DNA of 64,000 nt from Xestospongia muta (taxonomy: Eukaryota > Porifera > Demospongiae > Haplosclerida > Petrosiidae): contig OY848922.1 of the NCBI GenBank assembly GCA_963693285.1, forward strand, positions 2,034,923 to 2,098,922. The letters run 5' to 3'. Below the pieces are notes generated by a model, which saw only the letters and a program-made list of their open reading frames with translations, was not told the origin of the DNA and did not search any database. Position numbers and translations under genes: made by a program. This document shows positions 1 to 17,925 of this stretch, piece after piece. Within the stretch, counting starts at the first letter, position 1, and the number at the start of each line of letters is the position of its first letter.

Positions 1-282
1 CTATCTATTTTATTGTTTTGTTCATTGAGTGTAGTTATTTATAATGTGTTCAAAATATTTAGTTTTGAGAGGTTAATTTGAAGCATTTATGTTTTCTCGC
101 AAAAATCTCATAGTTCCATATTTGCATTTGTTAATTTCAATTCTTTAAAACCTCTCAATTACTTTGTTTATCATTTGTTTGTGGCTGGCAATTTATTTGA
201 TACCAATACTGAAATTACATTAGGATATATTAACACCTAGCAAAGTGACTTAGAATGGATTGAATTGACTGTCAATATAAAT

Positions 283-575
283 CTCTACCCCATAGTGAGG
301 TCTAGACTAGTGAACATCGGTACTTACTACAGTGAACTAGTATAGCTATCATTAGTAAGCTCTAGACTAGTAAACATCAGTACTTACCACAGTGACTTAG
401 GATAGCTACCATTAGTAAGCTCTAGACTAGTGAACATCAGTACTTACCACAGTGACCTAGGATAGCTACCATTAGTAAGCTCTAGACTAGTGAACATCGG
501 TACTTACTACAGTGACCTAAGATAGCTACCATTATTAAGCTCTAGACTAGTGAACATCAGTACTTACCGATTGCG
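283..575. repeat. Minisatellite, about 60-base unit, five partial or complete copies
   Basis: Tandem units each contain the words TCTAGACTAGTGAACATC, AGTACTTACCAC and GATAGCTACCATTA. The same unit in opposite orientation occurs once near 5597-5663 and as a long array at 43262-43985. Read on the minus strand the unit contains GGTAAGTACTG, a good match to a 5' splice site. Confidence 0.9.
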
Positions 576-1460
576 GTAGGTCTAGCATCAGATATTTACT
601 CATGTAATCTATGATGTATGTAGTAGTCATTAGATAGTATAAATTTTTGTGTCATTGACCGTACAACAGTTATTGTAGGAGTCAAGCTACTAGAAGTGCA
701 CACTCTAATTGTAATGATTAAAATACTTGTTTTTGAAGTGAAGTATATTAACTGAGGGTGTTGTGATGATAGCAACAAGTGATACTGCTATCAATGATAT
801 ATCATTAGGTGCAGAAGTTGATAGCTAGACAATAATTGTTTGTTATTCTACGACACCGTATTGTTATCTTTTATATGAAGATAATTGGTTATTCATTTGT
901 TAGAAATTATATATCTTTTATCATTTATCCATTGTGTGATTACTTGAATGGATGAACAATACTTACTAGTTGGGTGTCATCCAATCAACATTAATGATTG
1001 TCCATTAAGTATTGATCAACCATCCATTTAACAATAATCATGTATCTGTTTGTTTTAATATCTATCCATTCATTTGTGGTTTATGAGAATGTACAAATGG
1101 TTTGCCATCAATATATCCTCCCACTCATACAATGCATATGGTATATGTATCCATGGTAACCTAGTACTTGTATATCAACATTGTATGGTTTATTTTATTA
1201 GTGAGAGATATCAGAGCATAAGACTTACCTTATTAGTTTAAAGTGTTGACTTTGATCTCCTCCATTAAATGAAGGTGTACATGTGTTACACATACATACA
1301 TAATATGTCTGTATGTGTGTGTGTTCTGGTGTCTATACTAGCATGTGTACATGAGTGTGTGTCATAAGGTGTTTATATATGCATATTTGAAGTTTCTTTC
1401 CTGTGCTAGAGGTTTTCTGAGAGAATAAATCCAAAAAGTGTAACAGTATAATTGTTAACG

Positions 1461-1467
1461 CTCTCTC

Positions 1468-1540
<73 letters not shown>

Positions 1541-1580
1541 CTCTCTCTCTCTCTCCCTCCCTCCCTCCCTCCCTCCCTCT
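1461..1580. repeat. (CT)n and (CCCT)n microsatellite
   Basis: A pure to nearly pure CT tract followed by CCCT units, ending 12 bases before the 3' splice site of the exon at 1593. It could act as that exon's polypyrimidine tract. Confidence 0.95.
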
Positions 1581-1592
1581 CCCAGTCTGCAG

Positions 1593-10182
<8,590 letters not shown>

Positions 10183-10498
10183 GGGAAGTCAGTAATAATT
10201 GCTATTATCTGATTTAATCATTTGTGTATTTAATATTATTTAATGCAGCTGTTCTTAATTTTTATCACACTTATTAAATTTTATACTTATAGTGTCAAGA
10301 TTACAATATTTGAAAAGAAATAAAAGTACTAGATAAATATAATCAGTATTATTTGATCATTCATCATTTATTTATATTCTGTTCTGTTGATTTGTGTTTG
10401 TGTACAATTTAAATCATAAATAATAATTTTTGGAATTAATTTTACATTATCCAATATGCAAACTAAAAATTAATTAGAATATTTAATATTTGTTTCTA
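10183..10498 (+). other. RasGAP 3' untranslated region and spacer
   Basis: AT-rich sequence with several AATAAA-like words after the RasGAP stop codon. It is conserved almost base for base at 24841-25140, showing that the duplicated block runs through this spacer into the DDANK promoter. Confidence 0.7.
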
Positions 10499-10680
10499 TA
10501 TAAGTCCCATTTCACTCCACGTGTTTCCTCCATGACGCTGTATTTGAATGAGTGGAATGTCCGTCCTCGGGTTCAGCAGAGTTGAGTAAATTGGACGCTT
10601 TTCTCGAGCTGTAGACCCTCCTCTTTGCGCGCATCAGCAAAAAGAGCTGACTAGTGATTTCTTATTTCCTTTTCCTGTTG
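10499..10680 (+). promoter_or_regulatory. Putative promoter and 5' untranslated exon of DDANK1
   Basis: This stretch is conserved upstream of DDANK2 (25145-25330) and in part upstream of DDANK3 (34795-34881). Shared words are CACGTGTTTCCTCCATGA (an E-box; first two copies only), CTCGAG, TTTGCGCGCATCA, and TTTCCTGTTG directly followed by GTAAGAAATG. The last looks like a 5' splice site, so I infer a non-coding first exon ending at 10680, spliced to the acceptor just before TTCACAATG. The transcription start was not located. Confidence 0.55.
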
Positions 10681-11637
10681 GTAAGAAATGATAAAATAAG
10701 TGTTTACTTTTATTTTTTAACAGATTACAAGCGGAAAAGTCTTTTTAATTCAATTACTGTCTAGCAGAATTGTTACTGCTCACTGTACATACTCTAGCCA
10801 CACTGTCCAGTAGATTATCAGTAATAGAGTATCTACTTATTAAAGTATATCTCTGTCATATAATTTGTATGTTGATGTTCCCCTATCAAAGCTGTATGTT
10901 TGATAAATCATAAATCAGTGTGTTTATCATCAGTCTGCTACTCTTACCTCAATATCTAATGTACCATTAACGTTTGAATTCTCTTCCCTTGACTCAATTG
11001 CCTCAATATCTAATGTACCAATAACATTCGAATTCTCTTCCCTTGACTCAATTACCTCAATATCTAATGTACCAATAACATTTTCTTCTCTTAACTGAAT
11101 CACCTCAATTTCTCAGTACTTTGACACAGTGAGTGTTATCATTCTTGTTGCTAATCTACTCTTGACTCAATTACCCCAATACTTACTTAGCTATTATCCT
11201 TGTACCTTACCGGTTCTGTCCACTAGACATTTCTATACTGTGAGCTATTCAGCTACTGAACATTAGAGATCTGTTAAATAAGTGCTACCTCGGTACTCGT
11301 AGCCCTATCTCAGATTGAAACTGGATTTGCAACCTACTCTCGAATTAATTGCCTCAATATTTGCTGTGACCTAAGTGTTCTTGGCTCAATTAAAGTGACA
11401 CAGTGATAGTAAATTGTAATATAAATCTACATCAATATAATAAACTTTTAGCATAATTGGAGTGAGTGGACAATCTAATAAAGCAGATATATATCACAAA
11501 GGTATGTCATAACTAAATCTCTAGTATGTATTAAATAAACTGTAGTGATTACATGGTGCAGTTGATTTTGTCATGTCAACAATTGAATGATTACAAACAA
11601 GGGATATTACCATTGATTGTTTCTCTTTTATATACAG
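10681..11637 (+). other. Inferred first intron of DDANK1 with degenerate 48-base repeats
   Basis: Between the inferred donor (GTAAGAAATG) and the acceptor TATACAG before TTCACAATG. At about 10,940-11,180 it contains three or four degenerate units of the CTTGACTCAATTACCTCAAT type that form a much longer array in DDANK3. I count three TGACTCA motifs. Confidence 0.55.
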
Positions 11638-11643
11638 TTCACA

Positions 11644-14600
11644 ATGTCTGATAATCTCAGTCCACCTACTCTTGATGTATTATGTGATGAACTGAGAAAT
11701 GTAGTAGAATGGGATCAAGTAGCTGTGTGTCTCAAGGTACCTCATATTGATATTGAAGATATCAGAGGGCAGTTTTCAAAAATAAACCAGTGCAAAATAC
11801 AATGTTTACAAAAATGGCTGGACCAAACCAATACTGAACATTCGTGGCATATTGTAGCTGATGCTGTAGAAAGAGTCAATCCTGCTGTTGCTGAGTCTAT
11901 TAGAACGAAATATGCTGCTATTCTAGACCAAACACCATTCACTTTACAACATAAAGAATGTACCGATGTCAATGACCAATCCTCAACTAATGAAGAGCCA
12001 GAGCCAATTGAGATTAATCTTGACCTTGAAAAAGGCATAGTGGAAAAGATCACTGATTTAGAACACACATTTGCCACATTGGTTGCAGAAACACAGGAGT
12101 CTTTTCAACAAAGACCAAACAAACTTTTACCATTTTATCGATACTTGAGAATACGACAGAAGAACAGTGGAATGCCCATACCTGATCTAGATGATGCTGA
12201 TATCACATACAACAAACTGTTTAACATACTAGATGACCACTGGCATTATCTTAATTGTCGACTTCTTCAAAGAATAGTCATGCAGTTTCTCTCTGACACT
12301 GAGTTGCCTAATAAAGTTCAAAAATATCAAGATAATTTAGAAGCATTCAAAACAACAAAAATGAGGGCTCTTGCTGATAAAATAAAATCAAAGCAAGGCA
12401 TACCAGGTAAAATAAAAGTAACATTGAAAGTAAAGAAAATGTGGCTAGATGTTACACTAAAGCATTTTGAGTTTTTGGTGAACCTCCTTTTCAAAGAGTA
12501 TGATGAGTCACTACATAACATTGTTGTTAAGGAGGGCAGTATGTATATCACTTGGAGGGTATCTAGAGAAATAGCTAACCTTATTACAAGATCCAGCTTT
12601 GACAGTCGAGAGTTGAAGGCAATTGGAGTCATCTCATTAACAGTAGGTACTAATGTAGTCTTTAACTATGGAGATTCACAAGATGACATGACATTTGACT
12701 CAGCTCTTTTGGAAGCTATTGAATCTTGTATTCCTCTTTCTGCAATAGCTCTTCTTCTTGAAGTAGGTGGTAATTATACACAACAAACAAGATCAGGTGG
12801 ATCAGTGATATCTACTAAAATAATAAATGCCACTACTGTGTTATTTGTGGCTAGTCAAAGAGGTTATGTTTTTACTATTAAAAACTTACTTACCAATGGA
12901 ACAGACCCTAACCTACCTGATGAGGATGGACTAACACCTCTTATGTTAGCCAGTAAAAATGGTCATAGTAGTGTCGTTGAGATATTACTAGAGAAGAATA
13001 TTTTGATTAATGCACAAAACAAACACGGAATAACAGCCATTTCTATTGCTTGTCATAAAGGTCATTCCTCCGTTGTCTCTACTTTACTTACCAATGGTGC
13101 AGACCCTAACCAACCCATGAAAGATGATTCAACACCTCTTATGATAGCCAGTCAAAATGGTCATGGTGATGTTGTTGAGTTATTACTTGACAAGAATGTT
13201 TTGATTAATGCACAAAACAAACAAGGAATAACAGCCATTTATATTGCTAGCCATGAAGGTCACTCCTCTGTTGTCTCTACTTTACTTACCAATGGAGCAG
13301 ACCCTAACCTACCTGATGAGGATGGTCTGACACCTCTTATGATAGCCTGTAAAAATGGTCATGGTGACGTTGTTGAGTTATTACTTGAAAAGAATGTTAT
13401 GATTAATGCACAAAACAAACACGGAATAACAGCCATTTCTATTGCCTGCCATAAAGGTCATTCCTCCATCGTCTCTACTTTACTTACCAATGGGGCAGAC
13501 CCTAACCTACCCAAGAAAGATGATTCAACACCTCTTATGATAGCCAGTAAAAATGGCCATGGTAATGTCGTTGAGTTATTACTTGACAAGAATGTTTTGA
13601 TTAATGCACAAAACAAACACGGAATAACAGCCATTTCTATTGCTAGCCATAAAGGTCATTTCTCTGTTGTCTCTACTTTATTTACCAATGGGGCAGACCC
13701 TAACCTACCTGATGAGAATGGTCTAACACCTCTTATGGTAGCCTGTGAAAATGGTCATGGTGATGTTGTTGAGTTATTACTTGAGAAGAATGTTTTGATT
13801 AATGCACAAAACAAACACGGAATAACAGCCATTTATATTGCTAGTGAGATAGGTCATTCCTCTGTTGTCTCTACTTTACTTACCAATGGGGCAGACCCTA
13901 ACCTACCTGATGAGGATGGTCTAACACCTCTTATGATAGCCAGTAAAAATGGTCATGGTGATGTCGTTGAGTTATTACTTGAGAAGAATGTTTTGATTAA
14001 TGCACAAAACAAGCACGGAATATCAGCCATTTACACTGCTAGTGAGATAGGTCATTCCTCTGTTGTCTCTACTTTACTTACCAATGGGGCAGACCCTAAC
14101 CTATCTGATGAGAATGGTCTGACACCTCTTATGGTAGCCTGTGAAAATGGTTATGGTGATGTCGTTGAGTTATTACTTGAGAAGAATGTTTTGATTAATG
14201 CACAAAATAAACACGGAATAACAGCCATTTCTATAGCTAGCCATAAAGGTCATTCCTCCATCGTCTCTACTTTACTTACCAATGGGGCAGACCCTAACCT
14301 ACCTGATGATAATGGTCTGACACCTCTTATGATAGCCAGTAAAAATGGTCATTGTGATGTTGTTGAGTTATTACTTGAGAAGAATGTTTTGATGAATGCA
14401 CAAAACAAACACGGAATATCAGCCATTTATATTGCTAGTGAGATAGGTCATTCCTCTGTTGTCTCTACCTTACTTACCAATGGGGCAGACCCTAACCTAC
14501 CTGATGAGGATGGTCTGACGCCTCTTATGATAGCCTGTAAAAATGGTCATGGTGATGTCGTTGAGTTATTACTTGAGAAGAATATTTTGATTAATGCACA

Positions 14601-17466
14601 AAACAAACATGGAATAACAGCCATTTCTATTGCTAGCCATAAAGGTTATTCCTTCGTCGTCTCTACTTTACTTACCAATGGGGCAGATCCTAACCTACCT
14701 GATGAGAATGGTCTAACACCTCTTATGGTAGCCTGTGAAAATGGTCATGGTGATGTCGTTGAGTTATTACTTGAGAAGAATATTTTGATTAATGCACAAA
14801 ACAAACATGGAATAACAGCCATTTATATTGCTAGTGAGATAGGTCATTCCTCTGTTGTCTCTACCTTACTTATAAATGGGGCAGATCCTAACCTACCTGA
14901 TGAGGATGGTCTGACACCTCTTATGATAGCCAGTCAAAATGGTCATGGTGATGTCGTTCAGTTATTACTTGAGAAGAATATTTTGATTAATGCACAAAAC
15001 AAACATGGAATAACAGCCATTTATATTGCTAGTGAGATAGGTCATTCCTCTGTTGTCTCTACCTTATTTATAAATGGGGCAGATCCTAACCTACCTGATG
15101 AGGATGGTCTGACACCTCTTATGATAGCCAGTCAAAATGGTCATAGTAGTGTCGTTGAGATATTACTAGAGAAGAATATTTTGATTAATGCACAAAACAA
15201 ACACGGAATAACAGCCATTTCTATTGCTTGTCATAAAGGTCATTCCTCCATTGTCTCTACTTTACTTACCAATGGAGCAGATCCTAACATACCTGATGAG
15301 GATGGTCTAACACCTCTTATGTTAGCCTGTGAAAATGGTCATGGTGATGTTGTTGAGTTATTACTAGAGAAGAATATTTTGATTAATGCACAAAACAAAC
15401 ACGGAATAACACCCATTTCTATTGCTTGTCATAAAGGTCATTCCTTCGTCGTCTCTACTTTACTTACCAATGGTGCAGACCCTAACCTACCTGATGATAA
15501 TGATCTGACACCTCTTATGATAGCTAGTAAAAATGGTCATGGTGATGTTGTTGAGTTATTACTTGAGAAGAACGTTTTAATTAATGCACAAAACAAACAC
15601 GGAATAACAGCCGCTTCTATTGCTAGCCATAAAGGTCATTCCTCCGTTGTCTCTACCTTACTTACCAATGGGGCAGACCCTAACCTACCTGATGATAATG
15701 GTCTGACACCTCTTATGATAGCCAGTAAAAATGGTCATGGTGATGTTGTTGAGTTATTACTTGAGAAGAACGTTTTAATTAATGCACAAAACAAACACGG
15801 AATAACAGCCGCTTCTATTGCTAGCCATAAAGGTCATTCCTCCGTTGTCTCTACCTTACTTACCAATGGGGCAGACCCTAACCTACCTGATGATAATGGT
15901 CTGACACCTCTTATGATAGCCAGTAAAAATGGTCATTGTGATGTTGTTGAGTTATTACTTGAGAAGAATGTTTTGATTAATGCACAAAACAAACACGGAA
16001 AAACAGCCATTTCTATTGCGTGCCATAAAGGTCATTCTTCCGTTGTCTCTATCTTACTTACGAATGGGGCAGACCCTAATCTACCCAAGAAAGATGATTC
16101 AACACCTCTTATGGTTGCCAGTAAAAATGGTCATGGTGATGTTGTTGAGTTATTACTTGGGAAGAATGTTTTGATGAATGTACAAAACAAACACGGAATA
16201 TCAGCCATTTACATTGCTAGTGAGATAGGTCATTCCTCTGTTGTCTCTACTTTACTTACCAATGGGGCAGATCCTAACCTACCTGATGAGGATGGCCTGA
16301 CGCCTCTTATGATAGCCAGTAAAAATGGTCATGGTGATGTTGTTGAGTTATTACTTGACAAGAATGTTTTGATTAATGCACAAAACAAACACGGAATAAC
16401 AGCCATCTATATTGCTAGTGAGATAGGTCATTTCTCTGTTGTTTCTACTTTACTTACCAATGGGGCAGATCCTAACCTACCTGATGAGGAGTATCTGACA
16501 CCTCTTATGATAGCCAGTAAAAATGGTCATGGTGATGTTGTTGAGTTATTACTAGAGAAGAATGTTTTGATTAATGCACAAAACAAATACGGAATAACAG
16601 CCATTTCTATTGCTAGCCATAAAGGTCATTCTTCCATCGTCTCTACCTTACTTACCAATGGAGCAGATCCTAACCTACCTAAGAATGATTATTCAACACC
16701 TCTTATGGTAGCCAGTAAAAATGGTCATGGTGATGTTGTTGAGTTATTACTTGAGAAGAACGCTTTAATTAATGCACAAAACAAACACGGAATAACAGCT
16801 ATTTCTATTGCTAGCCATAATGGTCATTCCTTTGTCGTCTCTACTTTACTTACCAATGGGGCAGACCCTAACCTACCTGATGAGAATGGTCTGACGCCTC
16901 TTATGATAGCCAGTAAAAATGGTCATGGTGATGTTGTTGAGTTATTACTTGAGAAGAATATTTTGATTAATGCACAAAACAAACACGGAATAACAGCCAT
17001 TTATATTGCTAGTGAGATAGGTCATTCCTCTGTTGTCTCTACCTTACTTATAAATGGGGCAGACCCTAATGTACCTGATGAGGATGGCCTGACACCTCTT
17101 ATGGTTGCTTGTTCTAAAGGACATAATAATGTTGTGAGTGTGTTACTAAAGACTCAAGTTAATATTGATTACCAATCTTCTGCTGGTACTACAGCATTAC
17201 ACCTTTCTAGTCAATATGGACATGAGAATATTGTCAGACAACTGCTAATAAGTGGTGCAAATCGATTTCTAAAAGACACATCAAATCAAACACCTCTTGA
17301 TAACGCCAACCAAAATCGTCATCGTAAGATTGTATATCTCCTCCAAGAAACTATGACTGGTCTTTCGCAAATATCATCAGCTGATTCAGGCTATGGATCA
17401 AGTATTGTCTCACAATCAACAGCTAGTATCTGGTCTCAAGACAATAATGAGACAACACATTTCTAG
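11644..17466 (+). CDS. Death-domain/ankyrin-repeat protein DDANK1, 1940 residues
   Basis: A single coding exon. I start at the Met of MSDNLSPPTL because an acceptor (TATACAG) sits six bases upstream and the same TTCACAATG context occurs in both paralogs; an in-frame ATG at 11617 lies in the intron. Residues 1-95 form a death domain (CLQKWLDQ helix). Residues about 120-400 are a conserved helical region ending in a strand-Trp-helix-strand segment (GSMYITWRVS...IGVISLTVGTNVVF) and FDSALLEA. As I recall, this arrangement recurs in many sponge ankyrin proteins, but I know no function. From about residue 400 follow about 46 ankyrin repeats in 66-residue pairs (GLTPLMIAS.NGH / GITAIYIAS.IGH). The tail carries DSGYGS, a DSGxxS phosphodegron-like motif. 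Likely a cytoplasmic adaptor or sensor; partners unknown. The death domain could in principle pair with that of the neighbouring NLR. Confidence 0.9.
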   Translation: MSDNLSPPTLDVLCDELRNVVEWDQVAVCLKVPHIDIEDIRGQFSKINQCKIQCLQKWLDQTNTEHSWHIVADAVERVNPAVAESIRTKYAAILDQTPFTLQHKECTDVNDQSSTNEEPEPIEINLDLEKGIVEKITDLEHTFATLVAETQESFQQRPNKLLPFYRYLRIRQKNSGMPIPDLDDADITYNKLFNILDDHWHYLNCRLLQRIVMQFLSDTELPNKVQKYQDNLEAFKTTKMRALADKIKSKQGIPGKIKVTLKVKKMWLDVTLKHFEFLVNLLFKEYDESLHNIVVKEGSMYITWRVSREIANLITRSSFDSRELKAIGVISLTVGTNVVFNYGDSQDDMTFDSALLEAIESCIPLSAIALLLEVGGNYTQQTRSGGSVISTKIINATTVLFVASQRGYVFTIKNLLTNGTDPNLPDEDGLTPLMLASKNGHSSVVEILLEKNILINAQNKHGITAISIACHKGHSSVVSTLLTNGADPNQPMKDDSTPLMIASQNGHGDVVELLLDKNVLINAQNKQGITAIYIASHEGHSSVVSTLLTNGADPNLPDEDGLTPLMIACKNGHGDVVELLLEKNVMINAQNKHGITAISIACHKGHSSIVSTLLTNGADPNLPKKDDSTPLMIASKNGHGNVVELLLDKNVLINAQNKHGITAISIASHKGHFSVVSTLFTNGADPNLPDENGLTPLMVACENGHGDVVELLLEKNVLINAQNKHGITAIYIASEIGHSSVVSTLLTNGADPNLPDEDGLTPLMIASKNGHGDVVELLLEKNVLINAQNKHGISAIYTASEIGHSSVVSTLLTNGADPNLSDENGLTPLMVACENGYGDVVELLLEKNVLINAQNKHGITAISIASHKGHSSIVSTLLTNGADPNLPDDNGLTPLMIASKNGHCDVVELLLEKNVLMNAQNKHGISAIYIASEIGHSSVVSTLLTNGADPNLPDEDGLTPLMIACKNGHGDVVELLLEKNILINAQNKHGITAISIASHKGYSFVVSTLLTNGADPNLPDENGLTPLMVACENGHGDVVELLLEKNILINAQNKHGITAIYIASEIGHSSVVSTLLINGADPNLPDEDGLTPLMIASQNGHGDVVQLLLEKNILINAQNKHGITAIYIASEIGHSSVVSTLFINGADPNLPDEDGLTPLMIASQNGHSSVVEILLEKNILINAQNKHGITAISIACHKGHSSIVSTLLTNGADPNIPDEDGLTPLMLACENGHGDVVELLLEKNILINAQNKHGITPISIACHKGHSFVVSTLLTNGADPNLPDDNDLTPLMIASKNGHGDVVELLLEKNVLINAQNKHGITAASIASHKGHSSVVSTLLTNGADPNLPDDNGLTPLMIASKNGHGDVVELLLEKNVLINAQNKHGITAASIASHKGHSSVVSTLLTNGADPNLPDDNGLTPLMIASKNGHCDVVELLLEKNVLINAQNKHGKTAISIACHKGHSSVVSILLTNGADPNLPKKDDSTPLMVASKNGHGDVVELLLGKNVLMNVQNKHGISAIYIASEIGHSSVVSTLLTNGADPNLPDEDGLTPLMIASKNGHGDVVELLLDKNVLINAQNKHGITAIYIASEIGHFSVVSTLLTNGADPNLPDEEYLTPLMIASKNGHGDVVELLLEKNVLINAQNKYGITAISIASHKGHSSIVSTLLTNGADPNLPKNDYSTPLMVASKNGHGDVVELLLEKNALINAQNKHGITAISIASHNGHSFVVSTLLTNGADPNLPDENGLTPLMIASKNGHGDVVELLLEKNILINAQNKHGITAIYIASEIGHSSVVSTLLINGADPNVPDEDGLTPLMVACSKGHNNVVSVLLKTQVNIDYQSSAGTTALHLSSQYGHENIVRQLLISGANRFLKDTSNQTPLDNANQNRHRKIVYLLQETMTGLSQISSADSGYGSSIVSQSTASIWSQDNNETTHF
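12895..17070 (+). repeat. Coding tandem array, 198-base unit, about 21 copies
   Basis: Each 198-base unit encodes two ankyrin repeats and keeps frame without exception. Units are very similar, with variation concentrated in a few blocks: DEDGL/DENGL/MKDDS/KKDDS after ADPN, IASKNG/VACENG, and SHKGH/SEIGH/CHKGH. These combine in mosaic fashion, which suggests unequal crossing-over and gene conversion. DDANK2 and DDANK3 carry about nine units each. Confidence 0.95.
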
Positions 17467-17751
17467 TAGCTGTATAGTGAGACAATGAGGTAAATTTAAG
17501 TCTGAGGTTGTTTAAAAATGGAAAAGTAATTATCAACCCACTTTGAAATAAGATGCAGATAGCTAAATAGCTTATTTTGATTTTAATAATATAAATTAAT
17601 TAAGATAAGGTAAATTTATTATACTTTTATTTCAATTAATTAATATAATTTCCTAAAAGAGTTAAATGTGTTTATTTTTCAAGGGTTAGAATTAATAAGA
17701 TATTGTAATTATACAAACAAAACACAATAAGTGATACAATGACTTCTTTGG
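17467..17751 (+). other. DDANK1 3' flank
   Basis: AT-rich 3' untranslated sequence and spacer resembling those after DDANK2 and DDANK3 (shared AGCTGTATAGTGAGACAAT). At its right end, TGACTTCTTTGGTTC runs straight into a copy of the NLR leader exon. In the other copies the equivalent TTGGTTC runs into the last exon of ATAT1, so this is a rearrangement junction. Confidence 0.7.
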
Positions 17752-17925
17752 TTCTAGTATTGGGTTATGGTATTGCCATCAAATATCAAAAAATATCCCC
17801 CTGAGAACCACTACTGACACACTAGGATGGATGGGGTCTTTACAATTAGAAGATGAGGATGGTGGTAACCTAATCATTTCTCTAGTGATGTTTTTGTTAC
17901 TCCACCTAGTTTTGTCATAGGGAAC
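17752..17925 (+). pseudogene. Broken copy of the NLR 2A leader exon
   Basis: From TAGTATTGGGTTATGG to TTTTGTCATAG this stretch is nearly identical to 18888-19049 of the NLR first exon. It encodes the same leader (GLWYCHQISK...DTLGWMGSLQLEDEDGGN and a hydrophobic run). Where the functional copy continues with the 2A motif, this copy reads TCA TAG GGA: a stop replaces the motif. No acceptor, death-domain exon or NACHT exon follows in the next 900 bases. It is an abandoned duplicate of the first exon or the stump of a second NLR. Confidence 0.88.

Larger units (their letters stand above)
1..1592. other. Upstream region, no gene recognised
   Basis: I see no convincing coding exon here. The stretch holds a minisatellite (about 283-575), AT-rich low-complexity sequence, and a long CT tract that ends just before the first RasGAP exon I can support. 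Because that exon begins in the middle of a codon, part of this region is probably intron of the RasGAP gene, and its true 5' exons lie further left or are too short to recognise. Confidence 0.5.

Noticed and set aside
11617..11643. Upstream in-frame ATG for DDANK1 (and 36793 for DDANK3)
   Set aside because: The paralogs share a splice acceptor immediately before TTCACAATG, the extra N-terminal residues are unrelated between copies, and DDANK2 has none.
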